Shown: positions 1-5,507 of the stretch, piece by piece
Layout: each line of letters starts with the position of its first letter
How positions within the stretch are numbered: position 1 is the first letter of the stretch
From: an uncultured Collinsella sp.
Lineage (GTDB): Bacteria; Actinomycetota; Coriobacteriia; Coriobacteriales; Coriobacteriaceae
DNA length: 5,761 nt
Reading direction: 5' to 3'
Assembly: GCA_902493545.1 (NCBI GenBank)
Contig: CABUQI010000081.1
Location: forward strand, 1 to 5,761
Made by a program: the position numbers and the translations under genes
Notes under the pieces: model-generated
Told to the model about the DNA's origin: nothing
The model's input: only the letters and a program-made list of their open reading frames with translations
Databases searched by the model: none

Positions 1-1692
1 GAGCCTGCCGTCTGCAAGCGGTGATGAGGTGAGCAGGACCCTGCCCGCCGGCAGCTCCACGGGTGCTGCACCGAAGTTCGTCACACACGTCCAGCCGTTA
101 TCGCGGCGATAGGCGATGACGCCGCCCTCAGCGCCCTCGGCACCATCCGCAAGACCGGTGCGCCCGTCAAGATCGAGCCACGCAAGATCGTTGGCGCACC
201 CGCGCAGCTTGCGCCGCAGCCAGAGGGCGTCACGATAGAGCGCAAGCATCGATGTCGGGTCCGCTTCTTCCTTATCGGCAGCATAATCGGAAAACCATGC
301 AGGCTGCGGCAGATGGGGCGCTGCATCGGCGTCTGCCGGCGAAAACCCAAACGATCCGCCATGCGCGGGATCGTCCGCCGCCACCCACGGCAGGGGCACA
401 CGACAGCCGTCGCGCCCCTTCTCACGCTTCGGTCCGTGCGTATTGGTCGCAGTAGGGTCTTCGAGTGCAGCCCACGGGATATCAGCCACCTCAAAAAGGC
501 CGAGCTCCTCACCCTGATACACGTATGCCGAGCCCGGAAGCGCCAGTTCAAGCAAAAGGGCCGCCCGCGCGCGGCGCTCGCCGAGTTCACGGTCCTCGTC
601 ATAAGACGACCCGTCGCGTAAGAGCCAGTCGAGCGCAATCTGGTGGTAGCGCGTCGCCTTGATTTGCGGCAGGGCATAGCGTGTCGCCACGCGCGGCACG
701 TCGTGGTTGGAGAGTACCCAGGTCGAGGCGGAATCGGATTCGACGGCTGCCTTCAAGCCCTTCTCGATTGCAGTGTGCATGTCATCATAGGTCCAAGTGG
801 CCTTGGCAAACTCAAAGTTGAATGTCTGGCCAAGCTCGCTGGGACGCGCGTAGAGATACTGGCGCTCGGGCAGCACCCACGCCTCGGCAACGGCACTGCG
901 CGGCGGACTATAGCGGTCGAACACGCGGCGCCACTCGCGATAGATCTCGTGGACCTCATTGCGGTCCCACAGCGGATGGGTGCCGTCGTCAACCATGTCA
1001 TCGCCCTCGGCGAGATGCCACCGGTCGAGGTCATCGCGGTCGAGATCCTTGGCGAGACCCTGCGCCACATCAATGCGAAAGCCGTCGACGCCTCGATCGC
1101 TCCAAAACGCCAGGACGTCGCAAAAGAGCGCATGAACCTCGGGGCATGACCAGTCAAAGTCCGGCTGCTCGGGCGTAAACATGTGCAGATACCACTGACC
1201 GTCCGCAACACGCGTCCATGCGGGGCCGCCAAAGTTGGCATTCCAATTGGTGGGAGGCAGCTCGCCATGCTCGCCGCGACCATCGCGGAAGATATAACGG
1301 GCGCGCTCGGGCGATCCGGGGCCGGCGGCAAGAGCGGCTTTGAACCAGGGGTGCTGGTTGGATGAATGGTTGGGCACGATGTCGACGATGACCTTGATGC
1401 CGCGCGCGTGAGCCGCAGCGATCATGTCATCGAAGTCGTCAAGCGAGCCGAGACGCGGGTCGACATCGCAGTAGTCCGCCACATCATAGCCGCCATCGAC
1501 AAGAGGCGATGGGTAAAACGGGCTCAGCCAGATGGCCTCGATACCCAGCCGCTCAAGATAGTCCATCTGCTGGGTAATGCCCGCGATATCGCCCAGACCC
1601 GAACCAGTCGAATCCTTAAACGAACGCGGGTAGATCTGATAGATCGCGACATCGGACATCCATGAGCGCGAAGAAGACTTTTCTGTAGCCAT
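1..1692 (-). CDS. GH13 alpha-glucosidase (oligo-1,6-glucosidase/maltase type), 3' end cut by window
   Basis: Predicted cytosolic exo-acting alpha-glucosidase that releases glucose from the non-reducing end of short alpha-glucosides (maltose- or isomaltose-type sugars). The frame is open from an ATG at 1692 to the window edge (564 codons, no stop). Actinobacterial relatives run to roughly 570-600 residues, so only a short C-terminal piece is probably missing. All GH13 signatures are visible: YQIYPRSF near residue 18, DIVPNH (104-109), QPDFDW (176-181), GFRIDVA with nucleophile Asp208, acid/base Glu270 in AEAW, and NHD (329-331) with the transition-state Asp331. No signal peptide is seen. Val follows the nucleophile, a residue linked to alpha-1,6 activity in some GH13 enzymes, but substrate cannot be fixed from this. 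The usual metal-binding loop DxNxDGxGD reads DSTGSGLGD here. AAGGGAGA lies 8 nt upstream of the ATG. The gene follows a tRNA terminator, so it is probably its own transcription unit. The family call is very safe; the exact substrate is not. Confidence 0.95.
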   Translation of the reverse strand, partial: MATEKSSSRSWMSDVAIYQIYPRSFKDSTGSGLGDIAGITQQMDYLERLGIEAIWLSPFYPSPLVDGGYDVADYCDVDPRLGSLDDFDDMIAAAHARGIKVIVDIVPNHSSNQHPWFKAALAAGPGSPERARYIFRDGRGEHGELPPTNWNANFGGPAWTRVADGQWYLHMFTPEQPDFDWSCPEVHALFCDVLAFWSDRGVDGFRIDVAQGLAKDLDRDDLDRWHLAEGDDMVDDGTHPLWDRNEVHEIYREWRRVFDRYSPPRSAVAEAWVLPERQYLYARPSELGQTFNFEFAKATWTYDDMHTAIEKGLKAAVESDSASTWVLSNHDVPRVATRYALPQIKATRYHQIALDWLLRDGSSYDEDRELGERRARAALLLELALPGSAYVYQGEELGLFEVADIPWAALEDPTATNTHGPKREKGRDGCRVPLPWVAADDPAHGGSFGFSPADADAAPHLPQPAWFSDYAADKEEADPTSMLALYRDALWLRRKLRGCANDLAWLDLDGRTGLADGAEGAEGGVIAYRRDNGWTCVTNFGAAPVELPAGRVLLTSSPLADGRL

Positions 1693-1700
1693 GGGGCGTA

Positions 1701-1708
1701 TCTCCCTT
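1701..1708 (-). promoter_or_regulatory. Shine-Dalgarno site of the alpha-glucosidase gene
   Basis: AAGGGAGA on the minus strand ends 8 nt before the ATG at 1692. It supports that ATG as the start. The N terminus it gives (MATEKSSSRSW) leads directly into the conserved first beta strand of the GH13 barrel. Confidence 0.75.
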
Positions 1709-1735
1709 GCAACGAGGTTTTGCTAGATGCCCACG

Positions 1736-1766
1736 ATGATACGCCCAAAGCGGACATTCGCGGCAA
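1736..1766 (-). promoter_or_regulatory. Possible promoter of the alpha-glucosidase gene
   Basis: On the minus strand, TATCAT (1736-1741) is a fair -10 box. TTGCCG (1761-1766) is a weak -35 with a long 19-nt spacer. It lies between the tRNA terminator and the gene, where a promoter is expected, and gives a leader of about 35 nt. No convincing operator is seen; GCAA(N7)TTGC around 1709-1723 is a weak inverted repeat that could be one. The 178 nt between the gene and the tRNA cluster hold only this, the ribosome site and the terminator. Confidence 0.3.
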
Positions 1767-1831
1767 ACAACGCCACAGCCACGCCCCAAAACGCTCGCTC
1801 CCTCTCGGGTTCGAGCCCATGCGATGGATAC

Positions 1832-1862
1832 AAAAAAGCCCGGCTACCGTGGTAGCCGGGCT
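1832..1862 (-). terminator. Intrinsic terminator after the Gly-Cys-Gly tRNA cluster
   Basis: The minus strand reads AGCCCGGCTACC, a 2-nt centre, then GGTAGCCGGGCT and a run of T. This is a perfect, very stable GC-rich hairpin (1837-1862) with a U-tract at 1832-1837. It starts 8 nt after the CCA end of the distal tRNA-Gly, ends that cluster and insulates the alpha-glucosidase gene. Confidence 0.92.
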
Positions 1863-1870
1863 GTTGCGTT

Positions 1871-1946
1871 TGGAGCGGACAACGGGGCTCGAACCCGCGA
1901 CCCCAACCTTGGCAAGGTTGTGCTCTACCAACTGAGCCATGTCCGC
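1871..1946 (-). tRNA. tRNA-Gly(GCC), distal copy
   Basis: A 76-nt tRNA with encoded CCA. The acceptor stem GCGGACA pairs with TGTCCGC, followed by discriminator T and CCA. The D-arm region GGCTCAGTTGGTAGAGC is canonical. The anticodon loop CTTGCCAAG shows anticodon GCC, which reads GGC and GGU. The T arm contains GGGTTCGAGCCC. It is identical over all 76 nt to the copy at 2097-2172. It is the last gene of the cluster, lying beyond two terminator-like hairpins and without an obvious promoter of its own. Confidence 0.97.
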
Positions 1947-1952
1947 ATATGT

Positions 1953-1979
1953 AAAACAAAACGGGCGCCGGAGCGCCCG
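1953..1979 (-). terminator. Terminator-like hairpin between tRNA-Cys and distal tRNA-Gly
   Basis: On the minus strand CGGGCGC, loop TCCG, GCGCCCG (1962-1979) is a perfect 7-bp GC stem followed by TTTTGTTTT. It has the form of an intrinsic terminator but sits inside the cluster, only about 7 nt before the next tRNA. It may be leaky, act as an attenuator, or mark an RNA-processing site. Confidence 0.75.
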
Positions 1980-1988
1980 GATGTTGCC

Positions 1989-2062
1989 TGGAGGCGAAGC
2001 CCGGATTCGAACCGGGGGTAAAGGCTTTGCAGGCCTCTGCCTTACCACTTGGCCACTTCGCC
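1989..2062 (-). tRNA. tRNA-Cys(GCA)
   Basis: A 74-nt tRNA with encoded CCA. The acceptor stem GGCGAAG pairs with CTTCGCC, followed by discriminator T. The anticodon loop CTGCAAA gives GCA (UGC and UGU codons). The T arm contains CGGTTCGAATCCG. The short D loop and 74-nt length are normal for tRNA-Cys. It is the middle gene of a Gly-Cys-Gly cluster, flanked on both sides by identical tRNA-Gly genes and by terminator-like hairpins. It is likely cotranscribed from the promoter upstream of 2172. Confidence 0.97.
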
Positions 2063-2063
2063 G

Positions 2064-2086
2064 AAAAAGGACCGCCTAAACGGTCC
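2064..2086 (-). terminator. Terminator-like hairpin between proximal tRNA-Gly and tRNA-Cys
   Basis: On the minus strand GGACCG, loop TTTAGG, CGGTCC (2069-2086) is followed directly by TTTTT. It is a short but perfect 6-bp GC stem with a U-tract. It fills almost the whole 34-nt gap between two tRNA genes, so it is either a partial terminator that sets the ratio of the tRNAs or a processing hairpin. Confidence 0.65.
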
Positions 2087-2096
2087 GGAAATGCAA

Positions 2097-2172
2097 TGGA
2101 GCGGACAACGGGGCTCGAACCCGCGACCCCAACCTTGGCAAGGTTGTGCTCTACCAACTGAGCCATGTCCGC
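2097..2172 (-). tRNA. tRNA-Gly(GCC), proximal copy
   Basis: A 76-nt tRNA with encoded CCA and anticodon GCC in the loop CTTGCCAAG, identical base for base to the copy at 1871-1946. It is the first gene of the cluster. A promoter with -10 box at 2185-2190 lies just upstream, giving a leader of only a few nucleotides, which is typical of tRNA operons. Confidence 0.97.
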
Positions 2173-2184
2173 TTGCGGGTTATT

Positions 2185-2231
2185 AATTTACGCGAGTTGT
2201 CCAAAAGACGCAAGTACTTTTTTCAAAAAAC
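2185..2231 (-). promoter_or_regulatory. Promoter of the Gly-Cys-Gly tRNA cluster with A/T-rich upstream element
   Basis: On the minus strand TTGCGT (2208-2213), a 17-nt spacer and TAAATT (2185-2190) form a good vegetative promoter. Initiation would fall near 2178, a few nt before the tRNA. Immediately upstream of the -35 lies TTTTTTGAAAAAAGTAC, an A/T tract like an UP element. The same tract precedes the tRNA-Leu promoter near 5690. The rest of the 105-nt gap (2173-2277) holds no clear terminator for the upstream operon, only a short direct repeat TTTAGC-GCG-TTTAGC. Confidence 0.72.
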
Positions 2232-2277
2232 TTGTCTGCCGCATGTTCTTAGTAGCTAAACGCGCTAAAGCGATTGG

Positions 2278-3024
2278 CTAGGCACACGATTCCAGCGCTC
2301 CGCTAAACAGCTTCACCATCTGCACGCGCGTGCCGGCGCCGTCCGTACGACGAGCAACCTCCACGTTATCGACGAGCATACGCATAAGCTTGATACCACG
2401 GCCGCGTTCCTCAGATGCAACCGGCTCGCTCGTTTCATCGATAGAATAGCCGGCACCTCGATCAAGCACCTCAACCACAACGCGATCGCCATAGGCCTGA
2501 ACCGTCAGGACGCACCCGATACCGCCCGCATGGTCATAGGCATTACCCAGCGCCTCCCCCGACGCCAATGCGACATCGTAGCGCTCGTCACGGCGCAACG
2601 GAAGCGATTCAAGGAGTTCGGCGATGCGATGTCGGTAGTATGGAAGATTCTCGATACCCTGACGGACCTCGACGCTCTTACTCCAGCGAGGCAGCTCCCC
2701 CACCGGAATGGCGGGAATAGACTCCCGTGCCGGCCCCGCGACATGAAGGATATCGACAAGACGAGCAATCTCCAAAAAGCGAACAACTTCACCCGATGCA
2801 TTGACGAGCGAAAGCAGGCCTTCTCGCCTCATGAGCTCACGAGCGCGCGTAAGCAGGAATGCCAAGCCCGTCGAATCGATAAAGCTAACAGCCTGACAGT
2901 TGATGACAACACGACGCACGCCGCGGCCAATCAAAGCATCCAACCGCCGACGCAGCGCAGGCACCGTGGCGATGTCGATATCGCCTGGAGGCGTCAAAAC
3001 CGCTATGTTATTCCACTCATTCAT
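2278..3024 (-). CDS. STAS-HATPase fusion: anti-sigma factor antagonist joined to RsbW/SpoIIAB-type kinase
   Basis: A cytosolic 248-residue protein joining two partner-switching domains that are usually separate proteins. Residues about 5-98 form a STAS domain (RsbV/SpoIIAA type) with the phosphorylatable serine in DSTG (Ser51). Residues about 113-240 form a GHKL ATPase of the anti-sigma kinase type: N box EALGNAYDHA (Glu157, Asn161), G1 box DRGAGYS (Asp188), G2 box GRGIKLM, and the terminal GTRVQMVK strand. By family knowledge the kinase would phosphorylate a STAS serine and bind a sigma factor or other client; whether it acts on its own STAS domain is inference. The ATG at 3024 is preferred because GGGGAA lies 10 nt upstream. 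An in-frame TTG at 3042 would add six residues but sits in that ribosome site. The gene lies 78 nt after the PP2C gene with no terminator between, so the two are probably one operon. The cognate sigma factor is not in the window. Confidence 0.9.
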   Translation of the reverse strand: MNEWNNIAVLTPPGDIDIATVPALRRRLDALIGRGVRRVVINCQAVSFIDSTGLAFLLTRARELMRREGLLSLVNASGEVVRFLEIARLVDILHVAGPARESIPAIPVGELPRWSKSVEVRQGIENLPYYRHRIAELLESLPLRRDERYDVALASGEALGNAYDHAGGIGCVLTVQAYGDRVVVEVLDRGAGYSIDETSEPVASEERGRGIKLMRMLVDNVEVARRTDGAGTRVQMVKLFSGALESCA

Positions 3025-3034
3025 ACGACCATGG

Positions 3035-3040
3035 TTCCCC
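3035..3040 (-). promoter_or_regulatory. Ribosome-binding site deciding the STAS-kinase start
   Basis: GGGGAA on the minus strand lies 10 nt before the ATG at 3024. The competing TTG codon at 3042-3040 overlaps this site, which argues for the ATG. A three-codon mini-ORF (ATG GTC GTA TGA) from 3032 has its stop overlapping the chosen start as ATGA. Confidence 0.5.
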
Positions 3041-3102
3041 AAAAAAGCCCACTCGATGCATTCGTTTCCCCAACCGTACGGATTCAGCCCGCCCAGCGTC
3101 GT

Positions 3103-5448
3103 CTATGAACGACCCCGTAAAAACTCAAGGGACACCAATGCAATGTCATCGTCCAGCGCCGATTCGGTAAATCGGTCAAGCTCGCCCAAGACCTTGCCGC
3201 AGATTCCCGATACGCCCTCACCCGAGACAGAGAGCAGAAGGTCACGAAGGCGCTGCTCACCAAAGAACGCTCCGGTGCGGTCGCGGGCCTCAATCGTTCC
3301 GTCCGTATACATGAAGAGCATGTCGCCAGGAGCGAACGTAAACACGCCTGTCTCGTACACCATGCTCTCAAAGGCACCGATTACGCCCGATTGGCATCCA
3401 AGCAGCTCGACCTCTCCCCCACGGGCCTCGCCGCCACCCAGCGGCATCGACTCTGGCCTAATGACCATGGTCGGAGGATGGCCCGCCGAACAATACGTTG
3501 CGCGTCCGGCTTTAAGGTCAATCTTGGCGATAAAGGCCGTCACGAACGTCTCGACCCTCGAAAAGCCCATGAGCATACTGTTAAGAGAGCGTGCCATGCG
3601 GGCCGGTCCAGCGCCCTCCCACGCATATGCCGTCAGGGCCGTCTTGACGAGCGCGGACATCGATGCGGCCTCAATGCCTTTGCCAGACACATCACCCAGA
3701 ATCATGACGGCGCAGTCGTCGGGAAGACGGATGAGCGTATAGAAATCGCCGCCGACCAACGCCGAGTTCGTGGCTGACAGGTACACCGAATCGGTTGCGA
3801 TACCCGGAACATCCCCCAGGGAATTTCTCATGCCGATCTGAAGGGTCTGAGCGATATGGCGCTCCTCGCGCTTTTGAGATTCGCCTTCGTAGATCAGTTC
3901 AAAGTCATGCGCCAAGTGCACCAAGTAGTCATATTCAAGATCATCAATCGGCTCTTGGCTACCATCACGAAGCAGTAGCGCGCGCGTCGTCGGGCTCTTC
4001 GCAACAGAAGCAGGAACAATTGCGTCGTTACTGTGCTTGCCATCACCCTTAGAGCGCGGGTGCCCCGCCTCGATGCCGGAGTCGACGTAGAGACCTTGAC
4101 AAGGCAGACCATGCGCCCTAAGCCAGCCTCCCATAGGCATCGATTCGTCAACGCGAGTTATACGGACGTGTTTAAGGTCCTCGGCACTCGTACCGCCCAA
4201 AACAGATGCCTCAAAGCCATCAGGGCCAGCCCCCAGACGTGCCGCTGGCGCCGTCGTGGAAAAGAAAAGCTTCTCGGGATCGTCCGGCAAAGCAACGCGA
4301 CTGCCACCTTCAAAATCTATGACGTAGGAATCCAGACTGGCGTCATACTCAACAGGGCAAAAATGGCAGTTAAGCATATTGCAGATCTCGGACGATACCG
4401 CCTGGGTAGCCGCGGCGGAATCGTCTAGAAAGGTAAACAACTCATCACGCAAGACATTGAGCGAGCGGCCAAGCTCGGCCGTGCGACGGGAGCGAAGGCT
4501 CGATGCCATGCCGACCAGCTGGATAGACAGGTAATCGCAAATGACCTCGAGCACATTAACGTCATAGGCGAGCGGTGCCTGAGGGCGTTTCCAACCAACT
4601 TCCAGCACGCCAAGGATCTGCGTACCGTAAAAAACGGGAAGACAGATCTCGCTGCGGTACGGAGGCATATCCTGCATGCGCAACAGGTGCTTAGAACGAT
4701 TGTCCAGGTCCATAAACATACCGGAGGCGGCCTTATCACCCTTAAGGTCCTGTTGAATCGACAAGCGACAGGCACGCGACTCACGAAGAACATACGTCGG
4801 AATGCCAGCGCCATACGGCAAAAACTCAGGCAGGTAGCTGTCGTACAGCTCCTTGGAAACACCGCGAAGTTTAAAACCGCCGCTCTCAGAAAAATAGATA
4901 GCAGCACCCGAAGCATCGAGCGTTCCTACAAGCTGGTTCAAAACGGTATCAAGTAGGCTGGGCAGCTCATCGGAGCCCACGGTACTCATAATGACCGAGA
5001 GCGTGCCAGAGAGGCGCTTGTTCGCCACTCTAAGCTCCGAAAGAGCACGCTTGAGCTGACGGTCGTGCGAATACTGTTCTTCGATGCTATGGAGCGCCAC
5101 CAGGACACGTGGCGCGCGGCGCCCAAAGATGCGTGGAGGCGTTACGGAGCCCGCACGAACCAAGACGGGGATAAAGGAGCCGTCACTCAGCTTGAGCATC
5201 AGTTCGTTCTCGGAGCCATCAGTTTCAAATGGCAGACGATGTTCCGTCGCACGTTCAAAAGCGGACGAGTACAGGACGTCTTTAACATCTCCACCAATGA
5301 CGTCGGCGCGTTCCTCGCACATCAAACCAAGTAAGCGATTATTCACATGCAGAATGGTTCCGTCGAGCTCGCAGATGATGACAGCATCGCTCGTGATCTC
5401 GACCAGTTGGGCAACGTCTGCCCACTCGTTGCGTTCAAGCGTTTCCAT
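3103..5448 (-). CDS. PAS-GAF-SpoIIE/PP2C serine phosphatase (RsbU-like sensor)
   Basis: A soluble 781-residue sensor phosphatase, expected to dephosphorylate the phosphoserine of a STAS antagonist and so drive a partner switch; the neighbouring STAS-kinase is the obvious partner. Domains in order: PAS (about 13-122), a charged signalling helix (about 126-157), GAF (about 158-316, core RSEICLPVFYG and LGVLEVGW), a divergent second GAF-like region (about 330-520), a linker helix with IAQTLQ, then a SpoIIE-type PP2C domain (about 545-776). Metal-binding motifs are intact: GGDFY (Asp568), GDVSGKG (Asp586), SAGHPP, YTDG (Asp716) and the terminal DDDIALV. No membrane segment or signal peptide is seen, so the signal is probably cytosolic; the ligand is unknown. 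The ATG at 5448 is preferred because GGTGGGG lies 6 nt upstream. The in-frame GTG at 5460 falls inside that site. The start lies only about 26 nt after the tRNA-Leu terminator and no promoter is evident there. Confidence 0.95.
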   Translation of the reverse strand: METLERNEWADVAQLVEITSDAVIICELDGTILHVNNRLLGLMCEERADVIGGDVKDVLYSSAFERATEHRLPFETDGSENELMLKLSDGSFIPVLVRAGSVTPPRIFGRRAPRVLVALHSIEEQYSHDRQLKRALSELRVANKRLSGTLSVIMSTVGSDELPSLLDTVLNQLVGTLDASGAAIYFSESGGFKLRGVSKELYDSYLPEFLPYGAGIPTYVLRESRACRLSIQQDLKGDKAASGMFMDLDNRSKHLLRMQDMPPYRSEICLPVFYGTQILGVLEVGWKRPQAPLAYDVNVLEVICDYLSIQLVGMASSLRSRRTAELGRSLNVLRDELFTFLDDSAAATQAVSSEICNMLNCHFCPVEYDASLDSYVIDFEGGSRVALPDDPEKLFFSTTAPAARLGAGPDGFEASVLGGTSAEDLKHVRITRVDESMPMGGWLRAHGLPCQGLYVDSGIEAGHPRSKGDGKHSNDAIVPASVAKSPTTRALLLRDGSQEPIDDLEYDYLVHLAHDFELIYEGESQKREERHIAQTLQIGMRNSLGDVPGIATDSVYLSATNSALVGGDFYTLIRLPDDCAVMILGDVSGKGIEAASMSALVKTALTAYAWEGAGPARMARSLNSMLMGFSRVETFVTAFIAKIDLKAGRATYCSAGHPPTMVIRPESMPLGGGEARGGEVELLGCQSGVIGAFESMVYETGVFTFAPGDMLFMYTDGTIEARDRTGAFFGEQRLRDLLLSVSGEGVSGICGKVLGELDRFTESALDDDIALVSLEFLRGRS

Positions 5449-5454
5449 CGTGGA

Positions 5455-5461
5455 CCCCACC
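5455..5461 (-). promoter_or_regulatory. Ribosome-binding site deciding the PP2C gene start
   Basis: GGTGGGG on the minus strand lies 6 nt before the ATG at 5448. The in-frame GTG at 5460 is part of this site and lacks a site of its own, so the 781-residue form is more likely than the 785-residue form. Confidence 0.6.
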
Positions 5462-5474
5462 GTCTATCGGTAAC

Positions 5475-5497
5475 AAAAAAGCCTCCGAAGAGGCTTC
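5475..5497 (-). terminator. Intrinsic terminator after tRNA-Leu
   Basis: On the minus strand AAGCCTC, loop TTCG, GAGGCTT (5479-5496) runs into TTTTTT. It is a perfect 7-bp stem closed by the extra-stable cUUCGg tetraloop. It begins 11 nt after the tRNA CCA end and its U-tract ends about 26 nt before the PP2C start codon, so any transcript reaching that gene from tRNA-Leu must read through it. Confidence 0.92.
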
Positions 5498-5507
5498 TCA
5501 AATGCGA

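Noticed and set aside
643..1331. Long open frames on both strands inside the left gene (for example plus 643-1149 and minus 753-1331)
   Set aside because: They overlap a complete GH13 catalytic domain read from 1692 in another frame and encode Arg/Ala-rich text without domain motifs. They are shadows of GC-rich codon use.
1524..2166. Minus-strand open frames running through the tRNA cluster (1524-2048 and 1723-2166)
   Set aside because: They translate tRNA genes and terminators; phrases such as MAQLVEHNLAKVG are the known conceptual translation of tRNA sequence, not a protein.
2173..2277. Terminator at the end of the STAS-kinase operon
   Set aside because: No GC-rich stem with a T-run is visible. 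The TTTTTTGAAAAAA palindrome is an A/T-only stem that serves better as a promoter upstream element.
2530..3742. Plus-strand open frames antisense to the STAS-kinase and PP2C genes (2530-3108, 2900-3742)
   Set aside because: They are opposite well-conserved protein domains, lack a good ribosome site and show no recognisable domain.
5449..5480. Sigma-B-like promoter (GTT...GGGG) just before the PP2C gene
   Set aside because: GTTACC and GGGGTC are about 11 nt apart, poorly match a sigma-B consensus, and the second half coincides with the ribosome site.
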